NCBI RefSeq assembly: GCF_003386535.1
Contig: NZ_QTTN01000046.1
Coordinates: 1 to 48,885, forward strand
Reading direction: 5' to 3'
Source of the DNA: Paenibacillus taihuensis
GTDB lineage: Bacteria; Bacillota; Bacilli; Paenibacillales; Paenibacillaceae
DNA: 48,885 bases
Numbering within the stretch: the stretch's first letter is position 1; every line of letters starts with the position of its first letter. Of the stretch, positions 7,634-14,821 are shown one piece after another. The notes under the pieces were generated by a model, which saw only the letters and a list, made by a program, of their open reading frames with translations, ran no database searches and had not been told where the DNA came from. Position numbers and translations under genes: made by a program.

Positions 7634-8554
7634 TTAATACTTCGCCAGAAACTGCTCCAGCGTCTCATTGTCCTTCTTGATCTGCTGCGCCACGGCTACG
7701 CCGACATAACGGATATGCCACGGCTCATACGTGTAGCCGGTCAGGTTCTCTTTGCCCTTCTGGTAGCGGATGATGAAGCCATAATCCGCAGCATGCTCCG
7801 CCAGCCACTTGCCTTCCTTGGACTCGCCGAAGCTCTCGTCGAGATCGTAATGCACGCTTGCGCTGGAGACATCCATCGCAAGTCCGGTCTGATGCTCGCT
7901 CTGGCCAGGGTGAGCGCTGAACGTGTTCGCTTCTTCCTCGCCGTTCTCGCGGGCGTAGTTGTCGAAGATCGATTTCTGCGACACATACGACCGATACCCG
8001 GATACGGCCGCAAGTTCAATGCCGTCCTTCTTCGCGCCAGCGAACAATTTCTCCAGCGCTTCCGCAGCGATCGCGCGCAGCTGCTGCTTTGGGCTCGTAC
8101 CGGAGAAGGAGAACGTAACCTTCGCAACAACGAGATCCTTCGGAATATACGTCGAATCGAGCTCGCGCTTCTTGTTGACAAGAACCAGATTGCTATTCTC
8201 GTTCGTTACGATGTCTTTGCCTTCGGCGTTCTTCATCACCGTCAACGCAGGCGAATTCTCGTGCAAATAGTTCTGGAAAGCAGCCTGACTGCTCGACATC
8301 GTTGCGGATGCGGCAGTTACTTCTTTGGTATCTGTCTGCGCGGCTGTATCGTTGCCCTTGCCCGCAGTGGAATTTGCCGTATTGGTGCTGTCCGATTTCT
8401 CGGGAGCAGCCGGATTGCTGCTGTTCTCGGAAACTTGCGCTTTATGATCCGATTGGCCGAGCAAATCGTCAAAAACTGAGGTTTGAGAGGATAAAATAAC
8501 GGCTGCGGCGGCTACGCCAAGTACGACCGTACTGATTGCAATTGTTTTTTTCAA
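7634..8554 (-). CDS. D-alanyl-D-alanine carboxypeptidase, VanY/M15B family
   Basis: The 306-residue product has an N-terminal hydrophobic segment (about 4-23), a Ser/Thr/Asn-rich linker to about residue 95, and an M15B peptidase domain. The zinc motif SEHQTGLAMDV (SxHxxGxxxD) and the closing EPWHIRYVG supply the metal ligands. Such enzymes trim the terminal D-Ala of peptidoglycan stem peptides outside the cell. The start is TTG at 8554, supported by AGGAGG 7 bases upstream. There is no lipobox, so it is probably membrane-anchored by the N-terminal segment or secreted. No van regulatory genes are nearby, so a housekeeping wall role is likelier than glycopeptide resistance. Confidence 0.85.
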   Translation of the reverse strand: MKKTIAISTVVLGVAAAAVILSSQTSVFDDLLGQSDHKAQVSENSSNPAAPEKSDSTNTANSTAGKGNDTAAQTDTKEVTAASATMSSSQAAFQNYLHENSPALTVMKNAEGKDIVTNENSNLVLVNKKRELDSTYIPKDLVVAKVTFSFSGTSPKQQLRAIAAEALEKLFAGAKKDGIELAAVSGYRSYVSQKSIFDNYARENGEEEANTFSAHPGQSEHQTGLAMDVSSASVHYDLDESFGESKEGKWLAEHAADYGFIIRYQKGKENLTGYTYEPWHIRYVGVAVAQQIKKDNETLEQFLAKY

Positions 8555-8588
8555 AGCCTTGCCTCCTACGAATTGCGCTTCTACAACA

Positions 8589-8616
8589 ATTATAGACGCT
8601 GGACACCCTTTTACAA
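8589..8616 (-). promoter_or_regulatory. Candidate sigma-A promoter for the VanY-like gene
   Basis: On minus, TTGTAA (8616-8611) and TATAAT (8594-8589) are 16 bases apart, about 35 bases before the TTG start. Confidence 0.5.
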
Positions 8617-8825
8617 CTGGTGACAGGTGCCAAAGTGCGTCAATCTGTTGTCCTGTTTCTTACCTAACGAATATCTGTCACAAATTGTTGCAAGCTGCTG
8701 TCGATTCCGGATTCCGAGATGGGTTTAGAGTGAAATTTTGCTAAAATATGTCTTTCCTTGCTGCTGTAAAATGGTGTAAAATCTCTGCTGTACATAAATA
8801 GCTATCATCATGGAGGAACGAGAGA

Positions 8826-10460
8826 GTGGAGACCAACAGAAGAATACCGACTTTCGCAAGAAAACTTATACTCGCAATGTTTGCCATTATTGTCGCTTTC
8901 ACAACTTTTCACACGTATGAAGCGAACGCAGCGACCAAATGGGCGAATTACAACGATGCGCTTGCGCTCGAGAAGAAAGGAAAATATGCCGAAGCGATTG
9001 CCAAGTATAAGCTGGTGATCCCGGAGTTTGAGAAAGCGAAGGAATACAGCAATGTCGCAACCGTGTACCGCAATATCGGCAGCGACTACTCGAAGCTGAA
9101 GCAGTATGATGATGCGGTGGCAGCGTGGGATAAGGAAGCAGAATACGCCGCCAAAGTGAATCAGACGCAAATTAGCCTTGCCGCGAAGCGCAAAGCCGAT
9201 ATGATGCGCAGCTCCGCGAAGCTGTTCGTAGAGACGACTGCTTCGGAAGTGGGCACATCCTATACGCACGGCGCGAAGTTTGAGCCGAAGAATGGCGCTT
9301 ACATCGGGGCATACGCGGAGCTTGATCCGGCGGTTCATAATCCGGCCAACAGTAAGCCATTCTATACAGAGCAGTTCCCTGTAATGACAGGGAAGAAGCA
9401 CGCTGCGTACTTGCTTTATTTTAAATACGGTCAGCCGTTGTCTACGCTCAAAACTCATCTGGACCGTGCGCGCACTGCCGGTACGGCGATTGAGCTTGGT
9501 CTTCAGCCGATGAAAGGGCTCGGCGAAGTGCAGGATGACGAATATTTGCACCAGCTGGCACGAGATATTGAAGCTTCGGGCGTGAAAGTGTTCCTTCGTT
9601 TCGCGAACGAAATGAACGGTGACTGGGTGCCTTGGCACGAAGAGACGCCGAAGAACTATATCGAGAAATTCAAGCTGGTTGCCAAAGTGTTCCACCAAGA
9701 AGCGCCGACAAGTGTCGCGATGGTATGGTCGCCAGACCGTCAGCCAGAGTACAGCATTGAGAGCTACTACCCGGGCGATGAAGCGGTCGATTGGGTTGGC
9801 GTCAGCTTGTATTCGATCTTTAACCCGGAGCTGGATCCGCTCAAACAAGGCGAGGATCGCTCCAGCCACCTGGAGAAGTTCGATTTTATTTATAAGAAAT
9901 ACGCGGATCGCAAGCCTGTCTTCATCTCCGAGGGCGGCGTTGCATACATGTATCCGGAGAAGCAGCAGGACAAGACGAGCTGGGCTGTGTACAAAATCAA
10001 TGAGTTCTACTCGACGCTGCCGATGCTCTATCCGAAGGTGAAAGCCGTATTCTGGTTCGACAGCAACCATGACCAAACGGAGCTTTCGACACGGATGAAA
10101 TATTATATGCTCTCCGCGAATGAGAAGCTATTGGATGTCTACAAGAAGTCGGTGGCGAATCCGTTCTACTTGAGCAGCATCGGCGATGAATCTCCGGTTG
10201 CTTACAAGCCGGTGAACACGGCTTCGGCTGTTACCGCGACTACGCAGAAGATTTCCGCTTATATGAAGACCTGGTCGCCGACGCTTAGCAAGGTGACGTA
10301 TGAGATCGGCGGCAAGCTTATTGCTGCGGTTACAACAGCGCCATGGACAGCGAACATCGACTTCGCGCCGTACAAGGGCAAGAAGATTGACGTTGTGCTG
10401 AAAGCTTACAGCGGGACCGCGCTCATTACGACGCAGAAGGTCGCTGTCAGCGTCAAATAA
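8826..10460 (+). CDS. Secreted TPR-GH26-like glycosidase with C-terminal Ig-like domain
   Basis: The 544-residue protein starts at a GTG with GGAGG about 9 bases upstream. It has a signal peptide (cut near AEANA-ATKW, residue 36), two TPR-like helical repeats (about 38-130), a glycoside hydrolase domain (about 145-450) and an Ig-like tail (about 455-540). LRFANEMNGDW holds the likely acid/base Glu262 and VFISEGG the likely nucleophile Glu369, matching the GH26 (beta-mannanase) pattern. It should act on mannan or a related beta-glycan outside the cell. TPR repeats in front of a GH26 domain are unusual. It is monocistronic with a terminator at 10475-10510. Confidence 0.75.
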   Translation: METNRRIPTFARKLILAMFAIIVAFTTFHTYEANAATKWANYNDALALEKKGKYAEAIAKYKLVIPEFEKAKEYSNVATVYRNIGSDYSKLKQYDDAVAAWDKEAEYAAKVNQTQISLAAKRKADMMRSSAKLFVETTASEVGTSYTHGAKFEPKNGAYIGAYAELDPAVHNPANSKPFYTEQFPVMTGKKHAAYLLYFKYGQPLSTLKTHLDRARTAGTAIELGLQPMKGLGEVQDDEYLHQLARDIEASGVKVFLRFANEMNGDWVPWHEETPKNYIEKFKLVAKVFHQEAPTSVAMVWSPDRQPEYSIESYYPGDEAVDWVGVSLYSIFNPELDPLKQGEDRSSHLEKFDFIYKKYADRKPVFISEGGVAYMYPEKQQDKTSWAVYKINEFYSTLPMLYPKVKAVFWFDSNHDQTELSTRMKYYMLSANEKLLDVYKKSVANPFYLSSIGDESPVAYKPVNTASAVTATTQKISAYMKTWSPTLSKVTYEIGGKLIAAVTTAPWTANIDFAPYKGKKIDVVLKAYSGTALITTQKVAVSVK

Positions 10461-10474
10461 GTTCGTTTCTTTAA

Positions 10475-10510
10475 CGTCGGAGTGCCAGTCGGTGCTCCGG
10501 CGTTTTATTT
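10475..10510 (+). terminator. Rho-independent terminator after the GH26 gene
   Basis: CGTCGGAGTGCC pairs with GGTGCTCCGGCG across a short loop, then TTTTATTTT follows. Confidence 0.85.
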
Positions 10511-10571
10511 TGCAAGCGATTCGCGCTACAATAGATCCAGTCGACCGGAAGGCATGGGAGGATTAATTCGG

Positions 10572-10745
10572 GTGGAGAATATAACAGCATTACAGGAGCA
10601 GCTCCGGCTGGCGAACGAGGAAATTGAGGCGCTGCGTAAGGATAAGCTGCGCTTGACGCAGGAGCTGGCGAAGGCGCGCGGCATGCTGCGTGCAGGCGGT
10701 GCGGACAACATGTCCACGAAGCTGAAGGAAGCGCTGCGGGAGTAG
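10572..10745 (+). CDS. Small coiled-coil protein of unknown function
   Basis: A 57-residue frame starts at GTG 10572, with GGGAGG 10 bases upstream; the frame is open further upstream but overlaps the preceding terminator. The sequence is almost wholly charged helix with leucine heptads (LQEQLRLANEEIEALRKDKL), so a short coiled coil is likely. I do not recognise a family. It lies alone between a terminator and another small gene. Confidence 0.55.
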   Translation: MENITALQEQLRLANEEIEALRKDKLRLTQELAKARGMLRAGGADNMSTKLKEALRE

Positions 10746-10851
10746 CATTCATGCGGAAGATTATAGCTGAAATTTGCCTCCTCAAGCTACTGGAAAGAAA
10801 GCGGAAAAAGCGCTACAATACAAATTAGTACACACGTAACGAGGTGATCTT

Positions 10852-11058
10852 ATGTCAGAGAAAGAGACGTCGCCGGAAGTGCAGGAGCCGAAGAAGGTTT
10901 CCCTTGCAGAAGCAGTGAAGCAGAAGCTGGCTCAGAAGAAGCAGGAGCAGGCGAATGGTGCTGGTAAACAGAAGCATGGCCCAGGCGGTAACCAACAAAC
11001 AATGAAAAGCCAAAATCATAAAAAAGTGAACAACCAGCGCAAGAAGATGGGCGTATAG
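10852..11058 (+). CDS. Small basic, Lys/Gln-rich hypothetical protein
   Basis: A 68-residue product starting at ATG 10852 with GAGGTG upstream. It is very hydrophilic: an acidic N terminus, then Lys/Gln-rich sequence with KQKLAQKKQEQ and a Gly/Asn-rich middle, probably disordered. TACAAT at about 10815 may be a -10 box. A clear terminator follows. I do not recognise a function; the composition would allow nucleic-acid binding, but that is a guess. Confidence 0.65.
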   Translation: MSEKETSPEVQEPKKVSLAEAVKQKLAQKKQEQANGAGKQKHGPGGNQQTMKSQNHKKVNNQRKKMGV

Positions 11059-11070
11059 CACAAACAAGAA

Positions 11071-11101
11071 ACTGAAGGTGATCATGCCTTCAGTTTTTTT
11101 G
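11071..11101 (+). terminator. Rho-independent terminator
   Basis: ACTGAAGG and CCTTCAGT flank an 8-base loop and are followed by seven T. Confidence 0.85.
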
Positions 11102-11123
11102 ATAGTAAAGGAGTGCGTGAGAC

Positions 11124-11603
11124 TTGGAGAGGCTGGGAAATGGTGCATCGGAGCGCCATGCGAAAATAATTCTCGACAGCTACAATAGATTGCTGGGCAA
11201 GCCGCTCGTGGACAGTGAGGGAGCTGGCGGGACTTCAGAGGCAGAGCTGCTGTTCGAAGCGCCGATCGTTGTGCTTTCTCATGGGACGCAGGCTGACCCT
11301 GTGCTGAACTTCGGCAATCGTGCGGCGCTTGGGCTGTGGGAGATGGATTGGGATGCTTTTACACAGATCGAGTCTCGTCATACGGCGGAGCCGATGATTC
11401 AAGCCGAGCGGCAGCGGTTCCTCGAAGCGGTTGAGAAGCAGGGCTACATAGATGATTATAACGGCATTCGTATCTCAAGCAGCGGACGTCGGTTTCGCAT
11501 CGAGCAGGCGGTTGTATGGAACTTGCACGATGAGGACGGCAATTATTACGGGCAAGCCGCGACTTTCAAAAACTATACTTTCGTGCAGGAAGGGGAAAGC
11601 TAG
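11124..11603 (+). CDS. MEKHLA domain-containing protein
   Basis: A 159-residue protein beginning at TTG 11124, with AAAGGAG about 10 bases upstream. LSHGTQADPVLNFGNRAALGLWEMDW (two adjoining stretches of the middle) and the C-terminal FRIEQAVVWNL...G.YYGQAATF pattern are typical of the MEKHLA family, a PAS-like fold first seen in plant HD-ZIP III proteins and common as a stand-alone bacterial protein. A ligand or role is not known. It is followed after 3 bases by the MmcQ/YjbR-like gene, so the two share a transcript. Confidence 0.75.
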   Translation: MERLGNGASERHAKIILDSYNRLLGKPLVDSEGAGGTSEAELLFEAPIVVLSHGTQADPVLNFGNRAALGLWEMDWDAFTQIESRHTAEPMIQAERQRFLEAVEKQGYIDDYNGIRISSSGRRFRIEQAVVWNLHDEDGNYYGQAATFKNYTFVQEGES

Positions 11604-11606
11604 CAG

Positions 11607-11969
11607 ATGGAAGCATTACTCGGACATTGCTTGTCCATGCCAGGCGCAGTGAAGGAATACCCGTTTGGTCCAGACCCGATCGTCATGAAGACTGGGGGCA
11701 AAATGTTTGCGCTTATTCCAGGCGACGGATCGAGCATTTCGCTGAAATGCGATCCGATCATCGCGGAAAATTTGCGCCAGCAATATGAGGCGATAACGCC
11801 GGGGTACCACCTGAACAAGAAGCATTGGAACTCGATCGCGCTGGACGGGTCTGTCCCTGTCGCCGAGCTGCTTGATATGATCGACCATTCCTATGAGCTC
11901 GTGTTGAAGGGAATGACGAAGGCGGAGCGTGCGCGAATTGCAGAAGCTGCTTCTGCTGCTCAGGCTTGA
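11607..11969 (+). CDS. MmcQ/YjbR family protein
   Basis: The 120-residue product shows the family's order: PGAVKEYPFGPDPIVMKTGGKMFAL, ISLKCDP, and a late KKHWNSIALDG stretch with HSYELVLKGM at the end. YjbR-like proteins have a CyaY-like fold and are suggested to bind DNA; the role is unsettled. It starts at ATG 11607 with a GGGAAAG-type site overlapping the end of the preceding gene. Confidence 0.8.
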   Translation: MEALLGHCLSMPGAVKEYPFGPDPIVMKTGGKMFALIPGDGSSISLKCDPIIAENLRQQYEAITPGYHLNKKHWNSIALDGSVPVAELLDMIDHSYELVLKGMTKAERARIAEAASAAQA

Positions 11970-12032
11970 GATTTGTATTTATAAAAGAAAAAAATTTAAA
12001 AGAATAAAATTTAAAAGAATAAATCGATGTAT

Positions 12033-12056
12033 AAAGCCGCCGGGATCGGCGGCTTT
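12033..12056. terminator. Bidirectional terminator between YjbR-like gene and lipase
   Basis: AAAGCCGCC (12033-12041) pairs with GGCGGCTTT (12048-12056) across a 6-base loop. T-rich sequence follows on plus and A-rich sequence precedes, so it can serve both convergent genes. Just upstream, an A/T-rich stretch (11988-12023) repeats AAATTTAAAAGAATAA twice. Confidence 0.8.
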
Positions 12057-12058
12057 GC

Positions 12059-12847
12059 TTATTTTTGCGGGCACCAGCCTGGAGGACCGGAACACATGGA
12101 ATAGGTGAAGCCAGGCGCATCCTGCGCCAAATCGTTGAAGTAGCTGCTGATGACGTGGTTGCCTCCGAGCGAGCCGTTGTGAAACCTCCGTTTGACCTCT
12201 TCTTTGACATGCATGTAGTAGTAGGTTTTATCGGTTTTCGGCGATTGGTACACGAGCGGCGGCAAATGGGGCACGACGTCGAATTCGTTCTGGATCCGGA
12301 ACGAGATCGGCACGGCAGCATTGTAGGCGCGAACGAACGCAGGGTCGCCTGATCTTGGCGCACCGTAGGTATACGTAATGATTGTGTCCGGCTTCCGGTT
12401 CACGGCAATATCAAGCGATGCCAGCGTCGCCAGCGCTCCGCCCAAGCTGTGGCCGGTGACGAACAGCGGCTTATCACTCGGCACCTGATCCAGCAGTCTG
12501 AAGATCTGATCACGTGCGGACATATAGACCTCCGTGAAGCCGCGATGGGTCATGACGCTCTTCTTGCTGAGCGGCTTGAATGCCGTCTGCTGCGCTATCA
12601 TGTCCGTGACCCAGTCCGTTGTCGAGCTTGTGCCGCGAAACGCAAGGACGACAGCCTGCGGCGATTCGATGACGAAGCCGAACGGTTCTTCATTGCCGGC
12701 GAACGAGGCTGCGCTAAAAGAACCGACGACACGATAGGATTCCGGCACGAGGAAGTAGCCGTTATTGCTGTATTGCATATATGCTTGCCCGCAGACTGCA
12801 GCCAAAAAGATGGCTGTGCGAATATCGACCGTACTGCCGCTGCTCAT
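12059..12847 (-). CDS. Class 3 lipase family protein
   Basis: An alpha/beta hydrolase with the nucleophile elbow GHSLGG (Ser134 counted from 12847), the YTYGAPRSGD strand after it, a catalytic Asp probably in NEFDVVPHLPP, and a late His in GGNHVISSY. This order is that of fungal-type class 3 lipases, which cleave acylglycerols. I prefer ATG 12847 because AAGGAG lies upstream inside the longer frame that starts at ATG 12874; spacing is 13 bases, so the longer form is not excluded. No signal peptide is evident. The promoter region shares sequence with that of the divergent response regulator/PP2C gene. Confidence 0.85.
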   Translation of the reverse strand: MSSGSTVDIRTAIFLAAVCGQAYMQYSNNGYFLVPESYRVVGSFSAASFAGNEEPFGFVIESPQAVVLAFRGTSSTTDWVTDMIAQQTAFKPLSKKSVMTHRGFTEVYMSARDQIFRLLDQVPSDKPLFVTGHSLGGALATLASLDIAVNRKPDTIITYTYGAPRSGDPAFVRAYNAAVPISFRIQNEFDVVPHLPPLVYQSPKTDKTYYYMHVKEEVKRRFHNGSLGGNHVISSYFNDLAQDAPGFTYSMCSGPPGWCPQK

Positions 12848-12910
12848 GGTTGCACCCACTCTCCTTGCTCCCATTGTATGTGCGGATAGGCCAATGTGCG
12901 TTAGGCTGCT

Positions 12911-12935
12911 ATCCCCGTCAACTGCCGATTCAAAC
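12911..12935 (-). promoter_or_regulatory. Candidate SigB-type promoter for the lipase
   Basis: On minus, GTTTGA (12935-12930) and GGGGAT (12916-12911) are 13 bases apart, close to the GTTTAA / GGGTAT consensus of Bacillus SigB. Its -35 box overlaps that of the divergent promoter at 12927-12952. Confidence 0.4.
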
Positions 12936-12952
12936 CGAGATGGTACGGGTAA
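12927..12952 (+). promoter_or_regulatory. Candidate SigB-type promoter for the PP2C response regulator
   Basis: GATTCA (12927-12932), 14 bases, then GGGTAA (12947-12952). The same two hexamers with the same 14-base spacer lie upstream of rsbV on the minus strand (17886-17861). This would place the phosphatase gene under the sigma factor it is expected to activate. Confidence 0.5.
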
Positions 12953-13010
12953 CGATTAACATGAAGAAGTGAATTTGAACTCGAAAAAAAGCAGGGCTAG
13001 GAGATGGAAA

Positions 13011-14183
13011 ATGCGAATTGCCGTCGTTGACGATAATCCGATGAACATAACGGTGGTCAGAGAAATATTGAAACGTGCGGGATACACCGATATTTTGTCG
13101 GCTGGATCGGCAGGAGAGATGTTCTTGCTCCTTGGATTGACCGTGAAGGGCGACGAGCCTGCCGGCGGGCCGGGGGATGACCGGCACGGTGTCGATTTGA
13201 TTTTGCTCGATATGATGATGCCTGGTATCGATGGAATAACGGCGTGCGAGAAGCTGCAGCAGTCCGCGCGTCTGAAGGATATCCCGGTCATTATGGTGAC
13301 GGCAATCGGCGACTCGAAGAAGCTCGCAGAGGCGCTTGATGCTGGGGCGATTGATTATGTGACGAAGCCGATCAACCGTATCGAGCTGCTTGCCCGCATC
13401 CGGGTGGCGCTCCGGCTGAAGGAGCAGAAGGATTGGCACAAGGATCGGGACCGCCGCGTGCGGGAGGAGCTGCAGCTGGCGCGGGAAGTGCAGCTTGCGG
13501 CGCTGCCGCAAAAGGTCGATGACGAAGGCGTCGCTATCGATGCGATCTTCCGCCCGTCGGAGGAGCTGTCCGGCGACTTGTATGCGTGGAATCGGATCGA
13601 CGATCATCGCTACGGCATCGCCGTGATGGATGCGATGGGGCACGGCATATCGTCATCGCTTGCCTGCATGTTCATCGCTTCCGTGCTGAAGGAAGCGATG
13701 TCGAAGCAGGTGGATCCGAAGCGGGTCATCCGCGAGCTGAATCGCCGATCGCTGCAGCTGCAGTTTGCGGATCAGCTGATCCAGTACTATTTCACGGGGC
13801 TGTACATGGTCGTGGACCTTGTGGAAGGCGTCGTGGAGTACGTCAACGCGGGTCATCCGCCGGGAATGATTATTCGCAAAGGCGGCGCAGTGGAGATGTT
13901 CAAACAAGGCGGCGTGGCGATCGGCATGTTCGGCGACATTGTCGTCGAGAAGCACACGCTGCCGATCAGCTCGGGCGATCGGATCGTGCTGTTGACCGAC
14001 GGCATCTACGACCTCGTCGGCAACGACAGCGAGGAGGATCGGCCGGCGAACCTGACCGCGCTGCTGCAGCCGCACGGCAGCACGACCTCGCTCGCGGAGC
14101 TCGAGGCGGCGCTGTTCCAGGCGGGGCAGCGGGAGGGGCTGCAGTCGGACGACCGGTGCTTGGTCGTCGTGGATATCAAGTAA
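13011..14183 (+). CDS. Response regulator with SpoIIE/RsbU-type PP2C phosphatase output
   Basis: The 390-residue protein has a receiver domain (1-125) with Asp7/Asp8, phospho-acceptor Asp67 in LILLDMMMPG and Lys119, then a linker with AREVQLAALP, and a PP2C-SpoIIE domain (about 165-390) with AVMDAMGHG as metal site. Such proteins dephosphorylate the anti-anti-sigma factor RsbV to free the sigma factor. The ATG at 13011 has AGGAG about 8 bases upstream. RsbV, RsbW and a SigB-like factor are encoded 3 kb downstream on the other strand, and both units share a promoter motif. No histidine kinase is encoded here, so the input comes from elsewhere. No own anti-sigma domain is present. Confidence 0.85.
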   Translation: MRIAVVDDNPMNITVVREILKRAGYTDILSAGSAGEMFLLLGLTVKGDEPAGGPGDDRHGVDLILLDMMMPGIDGITACEKLQQSARLKDIPVIMVTAIGDSKKLAEALDAGAIDYVTKPINRIELLARIRVALRLKEQKDWHKDRDRRVREELQLAREVQLAALPQKVDDEGVAIDAIFRPSEELSGDLYAWNRIDDHRYGIAVMDAMGHGISSSLACMFIASVLKEAMSKQVDPKRVIRELNRRSLQLQFADQLIQYYFTGLYMVVDLVEGVVEYVNAGHPPGMIIRKGGAVEMFKQGGVAIGMFGDIVVEKHTLPISSGDRIVLLTDGIYDLVGNDSEEDRPANLTALLQPHGSTTSLAELEAALFQAGQREGLQSDDRCLVVVDIK

Positions 14184-14198
14184 TGTGGAGCAAATGAA

Positions 14199-14232
14199 AG
14201 CTCCTGCCTCGGCTTCGGCAGGGGCTTTTTCG
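14199..14232 (+). terminator. Rho-independent terminator after the PP2C regulator
   Basis: AGCTCCTGCC pairs with GGCAGGGGCT around CTCGGCTTC-type loop sequence; TTTTTC follows. Confidence 0.8.
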
Positions 14233-14258
14233 TTGTTTGGGCGTTGGTAGCACCCAGC

Positions 14259-14300
14259 AACCTCAACCTCAACCTCAACCTCAACCTCAACCCCAACCTT
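14259..14300 (+). repeat. Hexanucleotide tandem repeat (AACCTC)
   Basis: Five perfect AACCTC units (14259-14288) followed by AACCCC and AACCTT. It lies in a 638-base gap without a convincing gene. It could vary in copy number by slippage. Confidence 0.9.
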
Positions 14301-14352
14301 CAGAACTCGATCATAGTGGCAGGTAGCCTTTTACTGCACGTCTAGCTTGTCC

Positions 14353-14532
14353 ATATTGGATTTATCCAATATACAGAGCGGATTTTGGGCGATTTGGCGG
14401 GCTATGTTGGAAAAATCCACTCATTTTATGCGAAAAGTGGCTATTTCCTCGGATATTGCTCTAAATGAGTGGAAAAATCCAATATAGCCACTCAAAATCG
14501 CTCAAACTAGTGAAATTGAGTGGGAAAATCCA
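14353..14532. repeat. Array of four TGGA/TCCA palindromes with 51-62-51 spacing
   Basis: Palindrome centres at 14362.5, 14413.5, 14475.5 and 14526.5 each have a TGG-AT-rich-CCA core. The first has perfect 9-base arms ATATTGGAT/ATCCAATAT. The third and fourth lie in a directly repeated segment (GAGTGG..AAATCCAATATAGC, starts 14467 and 14518). Spacing alternates exactly 51, 62, 51. Confidence 0.7.
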
Positions 14533-14560
14533 ATATAGCTCAGATGGCGAGGTAGCGTAT

Positions 14561-14680
14561 GGGGAATTTAGTGGTAGATGGAGTGGGGCGAAGCAGGCAG
14601 GGGGGAATTTAGCGGTAAATGGATTTGGGCGAGGCAGGTATGGGGATTTAGCGGTAGATGGAGTGGGGGCGAGGCAGGCA
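14561..14680 (+). repeat. Three imperfect tandem repeats of about 40 bp
   Basis: Units at 14561-14600, 14601-14641 and 14642-14680 share GGGGAATTTAGCGGTAGATG followed by GAG/GAT-rich sequence ending GCGAGGCAGG. The stretch is open in one frame but has no ribosome site and I regard it as non-coding. Confidence 0.75.
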
Positions 14681-14755
14681 AGCGGAGTTAATCTACTGAT
14701 GGAACTAACTGGGAGGACATTGCACGACGGGGCTCCGTGCGGCCCTGTGTAAGCA

Positions 14756-14813
14756 CAAAAAAACCGAGAGCCGTCCGGCCGGGCAACAGCCCCGTCCTTC
14801 CAACTCTCGGTTC
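14756..14813 (-). terminator. Rho-independent terminator of the CorA-like gene
   Basis: On minus, AACCGAGAG near 14813 pairs with CTCTCGGTT near 14763, enclosing a GC-rich inner stem, and TTTTTTT follows. It lies just after the stop at 14822. Confidence 0.8.
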
Positions 14814-14821
14814 CCAAACCA

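Noticed and set aside
8808..10076. Long minus-strand frame of 422 codons
   Set aside because: It is antisense to the GH26-type gene, which has a signal peptide, known motifs and a ribosome site; the minus frame has none and is a by-product of codon bias.
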